Positions 1-11,147 of a DNA stretch of 64,000 bases are shown here, piece by piece. Each line of letters opens with the position of its first letter. The first letter of the stretch is position 1. The position numbers and the translations under genes are program-made. The stretch covers positions 2,480,001 through 2,544,000 of the forward strand of contig NZ_JACBZN010000001.1 of assembly GCF_013408555.1 (NCBI RefSeq), given 5' to 3'. The notes under the pieces were generated by a model. The model made no database searches and was not told the DNA's origin. It saw only the letters and a program-made list of their open reading frames with translations. This stretch comes from Aeromicrobium tamlense (GTDB lineage: Bacteria; Actinomycetota; Actinomycetes; Propionibacteriales; Nocardioidaceae).

Positions 1-287
1 CGATGCTGACCTCGTCCCACGAGTCCCTGCGCGACGACTTCGCCGTCTCGTGCGAGGAGCTCGACGTCGCGGTCGACTGCGCGCTCGCCTCCGACGCCCT
101 CGGCGCCCGCATGACCGGCGGCGGCTTCGGCGGCAGCGCGATCGCCCTCCTCCGCCCCGACCAGGTCGACCCCCTCCGTGCCCGCACCGAGGCCGCCTTC
201 GCCGCCCGCTCCTGGGCTCCCCCGCACGTCTTCACCGTCCGCCCCTCCCCCGCCGCCGCCCGGGTGGACCGCGGGGACGAACGATGA
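1..287 (+). CDS. galK: galactokinase, C-terminal fragment
   Basis: The gene is cut by the window start, so only about the last 95 residues are visible. It would phosphorylate galactose to galactose-1-phosphate in the Leloir pathway. Support is the GHMP-kinase C-terminal motif GARMTGGGFGGSA (about residues 33-45 of the fragment), which in galactokinases is the glycine-rich loop near the sugar and ATP site, and the preceding ELD segment. The TGA stop lies inside a 56-bp palindrome. A different GHMP kinase is possible, but the motif is characteristic of galactokinase. The upstream Leloir genes are outside the window. Confidence 0.85.
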   Translation, partial: MLTSSHESLRDDFAVSCEELDVAVDCALASDALGARMTGGGFGGSAIALLRPDQVDPLRARTEAAFAARSWAPPHVFTVRPSPAAARVDRGDER

Positions 288-331
288 GGCATTGGGGTAC
301 CTGAGCGGGGCGCAATGCATCATCGTTCGTC
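276..331. repeat. 56-bp palindrome, copy 1 of flanking pair
   Basis: The ends gacgaacgatgaggcatt and the inverted aatgcatcatcgttcgtc form an 18-bp stem with one mismatch around a GC-rich core. The galK stop codon is inside the left arm. The core reads ggggtacctgagcggggcgc, the reverse complement of the core at 1294-1313 apart from one base, so the two copies are in inverted orientation around the intervening gene. It could also act as a terminator. Confidence 0.8.
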
Positions 332-419
332 TTCCACAGGCGCGAGACCGACCGCGCGGGCGTCCACAGCCAACCGCTGACCTCTGGTCGGGCGTTCCCG
401 CGGGCGCGACGGTCGGCCC

Positions 420-1274
420 ATGCTCGACGTCCTCAGCACCGCCCGCGCCATCGCCTTCCACGGCCGATCCGTCGTCCGACAGCGCCTCCGCACCGGCACG
501 TGGCAGCAGCCGATGCGCGGGGTGGTGGTCACGCACAACGGTCCGCTGACCCCCGATCAGCTGGAGCGCGCGTGGCTCGCCGCCAGTCCCGCGGGCAGTG
601 CGCTCGCCGGGCTCACGGCGGCTCGCCGCGGGGGACTGCGCGGCTTCGACCCCGAGCGCGTGTCGATCGTCCTGCCGGAGGGAGGCCGGCGACCACCGGG
701 AGACCTCGAGCTGCACTGGAGCACGCAGCTCGGCCCCGACGACGTCCCGCCGAACGAGCCGCGGCGCACCAGCCTCGAGCGCAGCATCGTCGACGCGGCC
801 AGCTGGGCGGCCACGCCGCGGCGGGCGAGAGCGCTGGTGATCGCCGCGTTCCAGCAGCGACTGACGAGCGTCCGTCGGATGCGCGAGGTGCTGGAGCGGC
901 GCGGCAACTGCAAGCGCAAGGCGCTGATCATCCAGTCGGTGCTCGACGCACGCGGCGGGATCCAGTCCCTCCCCGAGCGCGACTTCGACGGGCTTCGGAA
1001 GGCCGCGCGGTTGCCGAAGCCCACGCGCCAGGAACGCGCGAAGGGCAAGGACGGGCGGTACTACCTCGACGTCTGGTGGGCGCAGTTCAACCTCGCCGTC
1101 GAGATCCACGGGATCCCGCACCTCGCCGTCGAGCAGTGGAGCGACGACCTGCACCGGTCGAACGAGCTCGTCATCGACGGCCGCCGCGTGCTCGCGTTCT
1201 CGTCGTTCTCGCTCCGCCACGAGCCCGACCGCGTCATCGACCAGCTGCTCCGGGCCACCCGCGCCACCGCCTGA
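420..1274 (+). CDS. AbiEi-like HTH / DUF559 nuclease-fold protein
   Basis: This is a 284-residue protein of a family common and multi-copy in actinomycetes. The N-terminal ~45 residues resemble the winged-helix start of AbiEi-type antitoxins (RQRLRTGTW..PMRGVVV). The last ~75 residues resemble DUF559/Vsr-like nuclease folds: YLDVWWAQFNLAVEIHG, then a basic helix with NELVIDGRRVLAFSSF. No AbiEii nucleotidyltransferase partner is next to it, so a toxin-antitoxin role is not supported here. It stands alone between two inverted 56-bp palindromes. Whether it is catalytically active is unknown. The ATG at 420 follows no clear Shine-Dalgarno. Confidence 0.6.
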   Translation: MLDVLSTARAIAFHGRSVVRQRLRTGTWQQPMRGVVVTHNGPLTPDQLERAWLAASPAGSALAGLTAARRGGLRGFDPERVSIVLPEGGRRPPGDLELHWSTQLGPDDVPPNEPRRTSLERSIVDAASWAATPRRARALVIAAFQQRLTSVRRMREVLERRGNCKRKALIIQSVLDARGGIQSLPERDFDGLRKAARLPKPTRQERAKGKDGRYYLDVWWAQFNLAVEIHGIPHLAVEQWSDDLHRSNELVIDGRRVLAFSSFSLRHEPDRVIDQLLRATRATA

Positions 1275-1275
1275 G

Positions 1276-1331
1276 GACGAACGATGAGGCATTGCGCCCC
1301 GCTCCGGTACCCCAATGCCTCATCGTTCGTC
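1276..1331. repeat. 56-bp palindrome, copy 2 (inverted relative to copy 1)
   Basis: It has the same 18-bp arms as the element at 276-331, with a perfect stem here. The core gcgccccgctccggtacccc is the copy-1 core turned around. It begins one base after the stop codon of the DUF559 gene and starts exactly 1000 bp from copy 1. Confidence 0.8.
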
Positions 1332-1345
1332 CCAGCCGTGGGCCG

Positions 1346-1363
1346 AATGCCTCATCCTTCGTC
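1346..1363. repeat. half-site of the 56-bp palindrome
   Basis: A third, single arm, aatgcctcatccttcgtc, differs by one base from the right arm of the complete element ending 14 bp upstream. No partner arm is visible, so it looks like a decayed or partial copy. Confidence 0.6.
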
Positions 1364-1377
1364 CCCCGGGCCCCCGA

Positions 1378-1383
1378 TACGCT
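1378..1383 (+). promoter_or_regulatory. -10 box TACGCT, leaderless start for pheA
   Basis: TACGCT sits 6 nt before the GTG at 1390, which puts the expected transcription start on the start codon. No Shine-Dalgarno is present. The same arrangement precedes many genes in the window. Confidence 0.55.
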
Positions 1384-1389
1384 GAGCCG

Positions 1390-2229
1390 GTGACGCGGAT
1401 TGCCTACCAGGGAGAGCCGGGCTCGAACTCGCACCTGGTCATCGACCTCCACCATCCCGATGCCGAGCCGGTGCCGTGCGCCTCGTTCGAGGACGCGTTC
1501 GCCGCGGTCAGCTCGGGCAGCTGCGACCTGGCGATGATCCCGATCGACAACTCCCTCGCGGGGCGTGTCGCGGACATCCACCACTTCCTGCCCACGAGCG
1601 ACCTGCACATCGTGGGCGAGCACTTCCTGCCGATCCGGTTCTCGCTCATGGGCACGCCGGGCACGACGCTCGAGACGATCAAGACGGTCCACTCGCACGT
1701 GCACGCCCTCGGTCAGTGCCGCCGCATCATCCGCGAGCACGGCTGGACCCCGCTGATCTCCGGCGACACCGCCGGCGCCGCGCGCGAGATCGCCGAGGCG
1801 AACGACGTCACCGCCGCCGCCATCGCGCCGCCGCTCGCCGCCGGGATCTACGGCCTCGACGTGCTCGCGTCCGACATCGAGGACGAGCAGCACAACACCA
1901 CGCGCTTCGTGCTGCTGTCGCGCGAGGACCGTCGCGCGCCTGCCGGCAACGGCCCCGTCGTCACGAGCTTCATCTTCAACGTCCGCAACCTGCCCGCGGC
2001 GCTCTACAAGGCGCTCGGCGGCTTCGCGACCAACGGCATCAACATGACCAAGCTGGAGAGCTACATGGTCGGCGGCGAGTTCACCGCCACGATGTTCCTC
2101 GCCGAGGTCGACGGTCACCCCGACGACCCGGGCCTGGCCCGCGCCCTGGAGGAGCTGCGCTTCTTCACCACCGAGATCAAGGTGCTGGGCGTCTACCCGG
2201 CCGACCCCTTCCGCGCCGAGCACCGATGA
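1390..2229 (+). CDS. pheA: prephenate dehydratase
   Basis: The enzyme converts prephenate to phenylpyruvate, the committed step of phenylalanine synthesis, in the cytosol. The 279-residue protein matches the usual monofunctional form. It has a periplasmic-binding-protein-like catalytic half (YQGEPGSNS at the N-terminus, IDNSLAGRV near 52-60) with the hallmark Thr-Arg-Phe at 171-173 in NTTRFVLLS. An ACT domain from about residue 190 would sense phenylalanine; the usual ESRP motif reads ESYM here, so feedback inhibition may differ. The GTG at 1390 is chosen because it begins the conserved TRIAYQG and follows a leaderless-type -10 box. The stop overlaps the next start (ATGA). Confidence 0.93.
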   Translation: MTRIAYQGEPGSNSHLVIDLHHPDAEPVPCASFEDAFAAVSSGSCDLAMIPIDNSLAGRVADIHHFLPTSDLHIVGEHFLPIRFSLMGTPGTTLETIKTVHSHVHALGQCRRIIREHGWTPLISGDTAGAAREIAEANDVTAAAIAPPLAAGIYGLDVLASDIEDEQHNTTRFVLLSREDRRAPAGNGPVVTSFIFNVRNLPAALYKALGGFATNGINMTKLESYMVGGEFTATMFLAEVDGHPDDPGLARALEELRFFTTEIKVLGVYPADPFRAEHR

Positions 2230-3335
2230 CCGGGCCGGGCTGGCCGCTCAACGTCCCCGTCCTCAGCGACGGGATGGTGACGCTGCGCGCCCACACCCCG
2301 GCCGACATCGACCGCGCGCTGGAGATGGCGCACGACCCCGACATGATCCGCTGGACCGCGATCCCCACCCCGCACTCGCGCGCGATGAGCGAGCAGTTCG
2401 CGCTCGAGGTCATCCCGAAGGGCTGGAACGAGGGCACGGCCATGGGCTGGGCCGTCGAGTTCGAGGGCCGCTACGCGGGCAACGTCGACGTCCGCGGCAA
2501 GGAGGCGCTCGCCGACGTCGGCTACGCGCTGCACCCCGACTGCCGGGGCCAGGGCGTCATGACCGCCGCGGTCCGGCTCGCCGTCGACCACGCGTTCGTC
2601 GAGGCCGGCAAGGAGGTCGTCCAGTGGTCGGCCCACGTCGGCAACGTCGGCAGCCTGCGGGTCGCGCACGCCTGCGGGTTCCGGCTCCACGGCACCGAGC
2701 CCGACCGGCTGATCGAGCGCGGCCGCATCCTCGACGCCTGGACCGGATCGATCCGCTTCGGCGACGCGCCGATGCCGCGCACGCGCTGGCTCGAGTCCAC
2801 GCTCGAGACCGAGCGGCTGCGGCTGCGTCCCCTCCGCGAGACCGACGTCCCGCGCATCGTCGAGGCGTGCAGCGACCCCTCCACGCGGCACTTCCTGTCG
2901 AACCTCCCCGATCCGTACGGCCCGGCCGAGGGACGCTCCTACGTCCACGACTCGTGGTGGCACGCCGCCACGGGCGACCGCGAGACCTGGGCGATCGCCG
3001 CACGGGACGACGACCGGCTGCTCGGCACGGTCTCGGTCATGGGACTCACCGGACCGACCCCCGGCACCGGCGAGATCGGCTACTGGATGCACCCCGACGC
3101 CCGAGCGAGCGGCCTCATGACCGAGGCCGTCCGGGCCGTCGTCGACCACGCGCTTGACGCGGACGGGCTCGACCTCGCGCGGCTGGCGATCGTGGCCGCC
3201 GAGGGCAACACGGCCAGCCTGCGGGTCGCGGAGTCGCTCGGCTTCGCGCGCTACGGCACCGAGCACGGAACCGCGCGCCTCGGCGACGGTGGAGTCACCG
3301 ACCACCACCTCTTCGAGCGGATGCGCGCGCAGTAG
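2226..3335 (+). CDS. tandem GNAT N-acetyltransferase
   Basis: The 369-residue protein contains two complete GNAT domains, probably acyl-CoA-dependent N-acetyltransferases of the RimJ/RimL type. Domain 1 spans about residues 10-175 with a motif-A segment in DVGYALHPDCRGQGVMTAAV. Domain 2 starts near residue 195 (TERLRLRPLRETDV) with the corresponding IGYWMHPDARASGLMTEAV and ends in the family-typical NTASLRVAESLGF. Each domain has the aromatic-rich acceptor region. The gene is translationally coupled to pheA by an ATGA overlap. The substrate cannot be deduced; ribosomal-protein or small-molecule acetylation are both possible. Confidence 0.85.
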   Translation: MTGPGWPLNVPVLSDGMVTLRAHTPADIDRALEMAHDPDMIRWTAIPTPHSRAMSEQFALEVIPKGWNEGTAMGWAVEFEGRYAGNVDVRGKEALADVGYALHPDCRGQGVMTAAVRLAVDHAFVEAGKEVVQWSAHVGNVGSLRVAHACGFRLHGTEPDRLIERGRILDAWTGSIRFGDAPMPRTRWLESTLETERLRLRPLRETDVPRIVEACSDPSTRHFLSNLPDPYGPAEGRSYVHDSWWHAATGDRETWAIAARDDDRLLGTVSVMGLTGPTPGTGEIGYWMHPDARASGLMTEAVRAVVDHALDADGLDLARLAIVAAEGNTASLRVAESLGFARYGTEHGTARLGDGGVTDHHLFERMRAQ

Positions 3336-3349
3336 TCGGTGCCCGGGCG

Positions 3350-3355
3350 TACATT
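3350..3355 (+). promoter_or_regulatory. -10 box TACATT, leaderless start
   Basis: TACATT lies 6 nt before the GTG at 3362 of the MFS gene, and no Shine-Dalgarno is visible. Confidence 0.5.
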
Positions 3356-3361
3356 CCCCGG

Positions 3362-4834
3362 GTGAGCGAAACGACCGCCGAGCGCGTCCTGCCGGCCAAC
3401 CCGTGGCCGGCCCTGTGGGCCATGGTCATCGGCTTCTTCATGATCCTGGTCGACTCCACGATCGTGTCGGTGGCGACACCGGCCATCCGCGACGACCTGG
3501 CCACCGACTACAACTCGGTCATCTGGGTCACCAGCGCGTACCTGCTGGCCTATGCCGTGCCGCTGCTGATCACCGGACGCCTGGGCGACAGGTTCGGCCC
3601 GAAGAACGTCTACCTGACAGGCCTGGCCGTCTTCACCCTGTCCTCGCTGTGGTGCGGCCTGACCGACTCGGTCGAGTGGCTGATCATCGCGCGCGTCGTG
3701 CAAGGCCTCGGCGCCTCGATGATGACGCCGCAGACGATGGCGGTCATCACCCGCACCTTCCCGCCGGCCAACCGTGGCCGCGCGATGGCACTGTGGGGCG
3801 CCACGGCCGGCGTCGCCACGCTGGTCGGGCCCGTCCTCGGCGGCGTGCTGGTCGACAACGCCGGCTGGGAGTGGATCTTCATCATCAACGTGCCGGTGGG
3901 CATCGTCGGCTTCGCGCTCGCGTGGCGGCTGGTTCCGGCGCTGGAGACCCACAGCCACCAGTTCGACTGGGTCGGCGTCGTGCTCAGCGCCATCGCGATG
4001 TTCCTCATCGTCTTCGGCATCCAGGAGGGCGAGAAGTACGACTGGGGCGAGATCGAGGGCCTGCTCTCGGTGCCGCTGCTCATCGCCGCCGGCCTGGTGG
4101 TCCTCGCGGTGTTCGTGGCCTGGCAGGCCCGCAACCGGCGCGAGCCGCTCGTCCCGCTGAGCCTCTTCCGCGACCGGAACTTCTCGGTGTCCACCCTGGG
4201 CATCTCGGCCGTCTCGTTCTCGGTCACCGCGATGGCGTTCCCGTTCATGCTCTGGACCCAGACCGTGCTGGGCTTCGACGCCACACAGGCCGGTCTGCTG
4301 TTCGTGCCGATGGCCGTGGTCACCGCCGCGATGGCGCCGGTGGTGGGCCGCATGAGCGACCGGATGCACCCGCGCTGGCTGGCCTCGGTGGGCTTCGCCT
4401 CATCCTCGGTCGCGATCGTCGGCACGACCCTGGTGATGGCACCGGACACCCCGGTCTGGCAGCTGCTCGTGCTCAACGCGCTGCTCGGCTTCGGCAACGC
4501 GTTCCTGTGGGCGCCGCTGGCCTCCACCGCCACCCGCAACCTGCCGATGTCCTCGGCGGGTGCCGGCGCGGGCGTCTACAACACCACGCGCCAGGTCGGC
4601 GCCGTGCTCGGCTCGGCCGCGATCGCCGCGGCGATCTCCGCACGACTGGCCCACCACCTGCCGCAGGCCACGGGCTCGGCGGCCGAGGGCGCCGGCACGA
4701 GCAGCCTGCCCGACGCGCTCGCGGGCCCGTTCACCGACGCCATGGCCGAGGCACTGCTCGTGCCCGCGCTGGCGTTCCTCGTGGGTCTCGTCGTGGCGCA
4801 GTTCCTCGTCAAGCCCACGCACGACCGGGGCTGA
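3362..4834 (+). CDS. DHA2-family (EmrB/QacA) MFS drug exporter
   Basis: This is a 490-residue inner-membrane proton antiporter of the 14-helix drug:H+ family. Signatures are [10 protein letters not shown] at 31-40 (helix-1 motif D1), motif A GRLGDRFG at 72-79, and motif C-like [25 protein letters not shown] after helix 5. It probably exports lipophilic or cationic compounds. It is monocistronic and ends at a strong bidirectional terminator facing icd. No adjacent TetR regulator is present. The substrate is unknown. Confidence 0.88.
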   Translation: MSETTAERVLPANPWPALWAMVIGFFMILVDSTIVSVATPAIRDDLATDYNSVIWVTSAYLLAYAVPLLITGRLGDRFGPKNVYLTGLAVFTLSSLWCGLTDSVEWLIIARVVQGLGASMMTPQTMAVITRTFPPANRGRAMALWGATAGVATLVGPVLGGVLVDNAGWEWIFIINVPVGIVGFALAWRLVPALETHSHQFDWVGVVLSAIAMFLIVFGIQEGEKYDWGEIEGLLSVPLLIAAGLVVLAVFVAWQARNRREPLVPLSLFRDRNFSVSTLGISAVSFSVTAMAFPFMLWTQTVLGFDATQAGLLFVPMAVVTAAMAPVVGRMSDRMHPRWLASVGFASSSVAIVGTTLVMAPDTPVWQLLVLNALLGFGNAFLWAPLASTATRNLPMSSAGAGAGVYNTTRQVGAVLGSAAIAAAISARLAHHLPQATGSAAEGAGTSSLPDALAGPFTDAMAEALLVPALAFLVGLVVAQFLVKPTHDRG

Positions 4835-4839
4835 CACGC

Positions 4840-4878
4840 ACGACGGCCGCGCCCCCGAGTGGGGAGCGCGGCCGTCGT
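4840..4878. terminator. bidirectional terminator between MFS and icd
   Basis: A 13-bp perfect stem, acgacggccgcgc with its inverted copy, surrounds a 13-nt loop between two convergent genes. Confidence 0.8.
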
Positions 4879-4888
4879 GGCGTGGACG

Positions 4889-7105
<2,217 letters not shown>

Positions 7106-7111
7106 GCCCCC

Positions 7112-7117
7112 AAACTA
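7112..7117 (-). promoter_or_regulatory. -10 box TAGTTT, leaderless start for icd
   Basis: On the minus strand TAGTTT is followed by 6 nt and then the GTG start. Confidence 0.5.
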
Positions 7118-7281
7118 CCCGGTGTGCAGGTCGCCGCTGCTCGCCGCACCCCGTATCGGACCGCCCATTGTCTAGTTGGTCAGTCCAGAATGTGAACAAC
7201 GTCCACGACGCCGTTCCGCTCGCCTACGTTGGCTGCTCGAGCCCGCCGCACCGTGCGACGGACCGACCGAGAGGACCTCCC
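7118..7281 (+). promoter_or_regulatory. sulfate operon promoter region
   Basis: This is the intergenic stretch between divergent icd and the sulfate-binding protein gene. The best -10 candidate is TACGTT at 7225-7230, giving a leader of about 45 nt that ends in a purine-rich gagagga before ATG 7282. A relatively AT-rich patch at 7166-7200 could hold an operator for a sulfur regulator, but I cannot identify a known motif. Confidence 0.35.
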
Positions 7282-8358
7282 ATGGCACATCGCTTGCGCC
7301 CCATCGCGGCCGCGGCCCTGCTGCTGACCGCTGCCACCGCTCTCACCGCCTGTGGGTCGGAGGCCGCCGAGGGGGAGCAGATCTCGATCGTCGGCTTCGC
7401 CGTGCCGGAGGCCGCCAACAAGAACATCCAGGAGGAGTTCGTCAAGACCGACGCCGGCGAGGGCACGACGTTCAAGACCTCCTACGGCGCCTCGGGCGAC
7501 CAGAGCCGCGCCGTGGTGGACGGCCTCAAGGCCGACTACGTGCACCTGTCGGTGGGCACCGACGTCGACCGTCTGGTCGACGCGGGCCTCGTCGACGAGA
7601 CGTGGGACGACGGCGAGAACAAGGGCATCGTGTCCAACTCGATCGTCGTGCTGGGCGTCCGCGACGGGAACCCCAAGAACATCAAGGGCTGGGACGACCT
7701 GGTGAAGCCGGGCGTCGAGATCGTCACCGCGAACCCGGCGTCGTCCGGCGCGGCCCGCTGGAACGCGCTCGCCGCGTGGGGTCACGTCACCGAGAACGGC
7801 GGCACCGAGGCCGAGGCCACCGAGTTCGTCAACGACCTGTTCGCCAACGTCGTCTCGCTGACCAACAGCGGTCGCGACGCCACGCAGAGCTTCCTCGGCG
7901 GCGCCGGCGACGTCCTGCTGGCCTACGAGAACGAGGCCATCCTGGCCGCGCAGAACGGCAACGGCTTCGAGTACGTCATCCCCGACACCACCCTGCTGAT
8001 CGAGAACCCGGGCGCCATCCTCAAGGAGTCCAGCAGCGTCTCGCAGGACTGGCTCGACTTCGTCCTCGGCGAGGAGGGCCAGCGCCAGTTCGCGCTGACC
8101 GGCTTCCGTCCGCTGAACCTCGAGAGCCCCGGCACCGCCGACCTCGACGCGATCGGCCTCGAGCCCGGCGACATCAAGGGCGCGCCCGACGCGTCGGACC
8201 CGTACCCCGCCGTCAACAACCTGCTGACGCTGGAGAAGAACTTCGGCGGACCCGGCTGGGGCGAGGTCAAGGACAAGCTGTTCGGCGATGGCAAGGACGG
8301 CAAGCCCGTCGGCATCGTCACCGAGGCGATCGCGAAGTCCGGCAAGGCGTCCTCGTGA
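7282..8358 (+). CDS. sulfate/thiosulfate ABC transporter substrate-binding lipoprotein
   Basis: The 358-residue extracytoplasmic receptor belongs to the Sbp/CysP family. A lipoprotein signal peptide ends in the lipobox LTAC with the acylated cysteine at residue 24. The body carries family segments SYGASGDQSRAVVDGLKADYVHLS and ANPASSGAARWN, which line the oxyanion site in sulfate-binding proteins. It starts the four-gene uptake operon, and its TGA overlaps the next GTG. ATG 7282 is preferred over upstream in-frame starts because it begins the signal peptide and has a purine-rich site before it. Sulfate versus thiosulfate preference cannot be read from the sequence. Confidence 0.9.
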   Translation: MAHRLRPIAAAALLLTAATALTACGSEAAEGEQISIVGFAVPEAANKNIQEEFVKTDAGEGTTFKTSYGASGDQSRAVVDGLKADYVHLSVGTDVDRLVDAGLVDETWDDGENKGIVSNSIVVLGVRDGNPKNIKGWDDLVKPGVEIVTANPASSGAARWNALAAWGHVTENGGTEAEATEFVNDLFANVVSLTNSGRDATQSFLGGAGDVLLAYENEAILAAQNGNGFEYVIPDTTLLIENPGAILKESSSVSQDWLDFVLGEEGQRQFALTGFRPLNLESPGTADLDAIGLEPGDIKGAPDASDPYPAVNNLLTLEKNFGGPGWGEVKDKLFGDGKDGKPVGIVTEAIAKSGKASS

Positions 8359-9200
8359 CCTCTGCCGATCTGGCGACGCGAGCGGGCCGGCCGGGCGACT
8401 CCCGGCCGGCCGGCTCGCTGAACCGCGCCTCGGCCGTCGGCCTGGGCGTGACCATGACCTGGTTCAGCCTGCTCGTGCTGATCCCGCTCGCCGCCGTCGT
8501 CGCCACCGCGACCGAGGGCGGCGTCGGCGCGTTCTGGGACGCGGTCACGAACGCCCAGACCGCGCACGCCATCCGGCTGACGATCTCGTCGGCGCTGCTC
8601 GTCACGCTCACGAACATCGTCGTGGGCACGGCGATCGCGTGGGTGCTCGTGCGCGACAGCTTCCCCGGCAAGTGGATCCTCGAGATCCTCATCGACATCC
8701 CGTTCGCGCTGCCCACGATCGTCGCCGGCCTCGTGCTGCTGTCGCTCTACGGCAACGACGAGAGCCCGCTGGGCATCAACATCGCGAACACCGAGACCTC
8801 CGTGTTCCTGGCGTTCCTCTTCGTGACGCTGCCGTTCGTCGTCCGCACGGTGCAGCCGGTGCTGGAGGAGATCGACGTCGAGATCGAGGAGGCTGCGGCC
8901 TCGCTCGGTGCCAGCCGCCTCACCACGTTCACGCGCATCATCCTGCCGACGCTCACGCCCGCCATCGCCGCCGGCGCGACCCTGTCGTTCGCCCGCGGCG
9001 TCGGGGAGTACGGCTCGCTCGTGCTGCTGTCGGGCAACCTCCCGTTCGAGTCCGAGGTCGCCTCGGTGCGCATCCTCAGCGCGATCGAGAACGACAACCC
9101 GGCGGCCGCCGCTTCCGTGGCGACGCTGCTGCTGATCGTCTCGCTCGCGGTGATCCTGCTGCTCGACTTCATCCAGCGCCGGGTGGCTCGCCGTGGCTGA
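8355..9200 (+). CDS. cysT: sulfate ABC transporter permease CysT
   Basis: The 281-residue inner-membrane permease has about six helices. The cytoplasmic EAA loop (EEIDVEIEEAAASLGASRLTT region, near residues 173-195) contacts the ATPase. GTG 8355 overlaps the preceding stop by 4 bp and the gene overlaps cysW by 8 bp, so expression is tightly coupled. Operon position and paralogy to the following gene separate CysT (first permease) from CysW. Confidence 0.9.
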   Translation: MTSADLATRAGRPGDSRPAGSLNRASAVGLGVTMTWFSLLVLIPLAAVVATATEGGVGAFWDAVTNAQTAHAIRLTISSALLVTLTNIVVGTAIAWVLVRDSFPGKWILEILIDIPFALPTIVAGLVLLSLYGNDESPLGINIANTETSVFLAFLFVTLPFVVRTVQPVLEEIDVEIEEAAASLGASRLTTFTRIILPTLTPAIAAGATLSFARGVGEYGSLVLLSGNLPFESEVASVRILSAIENDNPAAAASVATLLLIVSLAVILLLDFIQRRVARRG

Positions 9201-10023
9201 CATCCGGCGCATCAGCCGCCGCAAGAGCCCGTTCACCTACGCGCTGCGGCTCCTCGTCATCGCCTACCTGTTCCTGCTGGTCGCGTGGCCGGTCTCGCTC
9301 GTCGTGACCAACACGTTCGAGAACGGCTTCGACGCGCTCAACGCCGTCTTCGCCGACGCCGACACGGTGGCAGCCCTGCGCCTCACCGCCACCGCGGCCG
9401 TCATCGCCACGGCGATCAACACGGTCTTCGGCATCACGATCTCGCTCCTGCTCGTGCGCACCACGTTCCCGGGCCAGCGACTGCTCGGCTCGCTGATCGA
9501 CCTGCCGCTGGCGATCTCGCCGATCGTCGTGGGCCTGTCGCTCGTGCTGGTCTACGGCGGGCGCGGCGGCTGGTTCGGCCCGGCACTGGAGAGCGCCGGC
9601 GTCCAGATCATCTTCGCCACGCCGGGCATCGTCATGGCCACGGCGTTCGTGGCGCTGCCGCTCGTCGTGCGCGAGGTCGTGCCGGTGCTCGAGGAGATCG
9701 GCACCGAGCAGGAGCAGGCCGCGCGCTCCCTGGGCGCCAGCGGCTGGCAGACCTTCTGGCGCATCACGCTGCCCGGCATCAAGTGGGCCGTGGTCTACGG
9801 CGTCGTGCTCACCCTGGCCCGCTCGCTCGGCGAGTTCGGCGCCGTGAAGGTCGTCTCGGGCAACATCCTCGGCGAGACCCGCACCGCCACGCTCGCCGTC
9901 GAGGAGAAGTACCTCAACTGGGAGCAGGAGTCCGCGTACGCGATCGCGTTCCTGCTGGCCAGCGTCTCCGTCCTGTGCATCATCGTCGTGTCCCTCCTGC
10001 GCTCGCGCACCGAGCGGCACTGA
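9193..10023 (+). CDS. cysW: sulfate ABC transporter permease CysW
   Basis: This 276-residue second permease subunit has six predicted helices and an EAA loop around [21 protein letters not shown]. It is paralogous to cysT and completes the heterodimeric channel. The GTG start lies inside the end of cysT. It is separated by 14 bp from cysA. Confidence 0.9.
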   Translation: MADIRRISRRKSPFTYALRLLVIAYLFLLVAWPVSLVVTNTFENGFDALNAVFADADTVAALRLTATAAVIATAINTVFGITISLLLVRTTFPGQRLLGSLIDLPLAISPIVVGLSLVLVYGGRGGWFGPALESAGVQIIFATPGIVMATAFVALPLVVREVVPVLEEIGTEQEQAARSLGASGWQTFWRITLPGIKWAVVYGVVLTLARSLGEFGAVKVVSGNILGETRTATLAVEEKYLNWEQESAYAIAFLLASVSVLCIIVVSLLRSRTERH

Positions 10024-10037
10024 AGCGAAAGGCCACC

Positions 10038-11072
10038 ATGAGCATCGAGATCTCTGGGGTGAACAAGAACTTCGGCGACTTCGTCGCGCTCGAGGGCATC
10101 GACCTGTCGATCCCCACGGGCCAGCTGACGGCCCTCCTGGGACCCAGCGGCGGCGGCAAGTCCACCCTGCTGCGGATCATCGCCGGACTCGAGGACGCCG
10201 ACTCCGGTCGCGTCGAGATCGAGGGCGTCGACGCCACCCGCCTGCCGGCGCAGAAGCGCAACGTGGGCTTCGTCTTCCAGCACTACGCCGCGTTCAAGCA
10301 CATGACCGTGGCCAGGAACATCGCCTTCGGCCTGGAGATCCGCAAGCGCCCGAAGGCCGAGATCGCCGCGAAGGTCGACGAGATGCTCGAGCTGGTGCAC
10401 TTGGGGCAGTTCCGCGACCGGCTGCCCTCGCAGCTCTCGGGCGGCCAGCGCCAGCGCATGGCCCTGGCTCGCGCCCTCGCGATCGAGCCCACCGTGCTGC
10501 TGCTCGACGAGCCGTTCGGCGCCCTCGACGCGAAGGTGCGCAAGGAGCTGCGCGACTGGCTGCGGCGGCTGCACGACGAGGTCCACGTGACCACGGTGTT
10601 CGTGACCCACGACCAGGAGGAGGCGCTCGAGGTCGCCGACTCGATCGTCGTGATCAACGACGGGCGCATCGAGCAGGTGGGCTCCCCCGACGAGCTCTAC
10701 GACTCCCCCGCCACCGACTTCGTGCTGAGCTTCCTCGGCCCGGTCACGCAGCTCGGCGGTCTGCAGCTGCGACCGCACGACATCGACGTCGCGCTCGAGC
10801 CGCTCCCGGGCGCGGTCCCCGGCCGGATCTCGCGCTCGACGCGCATCGGCTTCGAGGTGCGCCTCGAGGTCACGCCCACCGAGGGTCAGCAGCCGCCGGT
10901 GCAGGTCACGGTCACCCGCGCCGAGGCGCGCGGGCTGCACCTCCAGCACGGCGACGAGGTCTGGCTGACGCCCACCGCGGGCGCCCAGGCGATCCGCCCG
11001 GCGAACGCCCCCGCATCGACCCTCGACGGGGCCGCAACTCATGGTTACAGTGTGACCCACGTCTCAGGCTGA
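10038..11072 (+). CDS. cysA: sulfate ABC transporter ATP-binding protein
   Basis: The 344-residue ATPase energises sulfate import. It has Walker [10 protein letters not shown] at 35-43, Q-loop FQHYAAF near 80, signature LSGGQ at 133-137, Walker B LLLDEP at 154-159 and the switch His in [11 protein letters not shown]-terminal TOBE-like domain (from about 245) is typical of CysA. It follows a purine-rich gaaagg site. It is the last gene of the operon; its stop codon is embedded in a perfect hairpin. No sulfate-reduction genes are adjacent. Confidence 0.93.
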   Translation: MSIEISGVNKNFGDFVALEGIDLSIPTGQLTALLGPSGGGKSTLLRIIAGLEDADSGRVEIEGVDATRLPAQKRNVGFVFQHYAAFKHMTVARNIAFGLEIRKRPKAEIAAKVDEMLELVHLGQFRDRLPSQLSGGQRQRMALARALAIEPTVLLLDEPFGALDAKVRKELRDWLRRLHDEVHVTTVFVTHDQEEALEVADSIVVINDGRIEQVGSPDELYDSPATDFVLSFLGPVTQLGGLQLRPHDIDVALEPLPGAVPGRISRSTRIGFEVRLEVTPTEGQQPPVQVTVTRAEARGLHLQHGDEVWLTPTAGAQAIRPANAPASTLDGAATHGYSVTHVSG

Positions 11073-11136
11073 GACGTCCATGAACTCCACGGGACGGTGG
11101 AGTACGAGGGCGGCCGGGCTTCGCGCCCGGTCGCCC
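11059..11136. terminator. triple hairpin terminator, cysA / MFS
   Basis: Three stem-loops follow each other between convergent genes: acgtctca-ggc-tgagacgt (11059-11077, includes the cysA stop), actccac/gtggagt (11084-11103), and a GC-rich 13-bp stem around ttcg-type loop bases (11107-11136). Confidence 0.7.
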
Positions 11137-11147
11137 TTCATGCATCC

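Noticed and set aside
420..1274. Type IV toxin-antitoxin locus (AbiEi/AbiEii)
   Set aside because: No nucleotidyltransferase toxin gene is adjacent on either side.
276..1331. CRISPR-like repeat pair
   Set aside because: Only two full palindromic copies 1 kb apart around a gene; no regularly spaced array.
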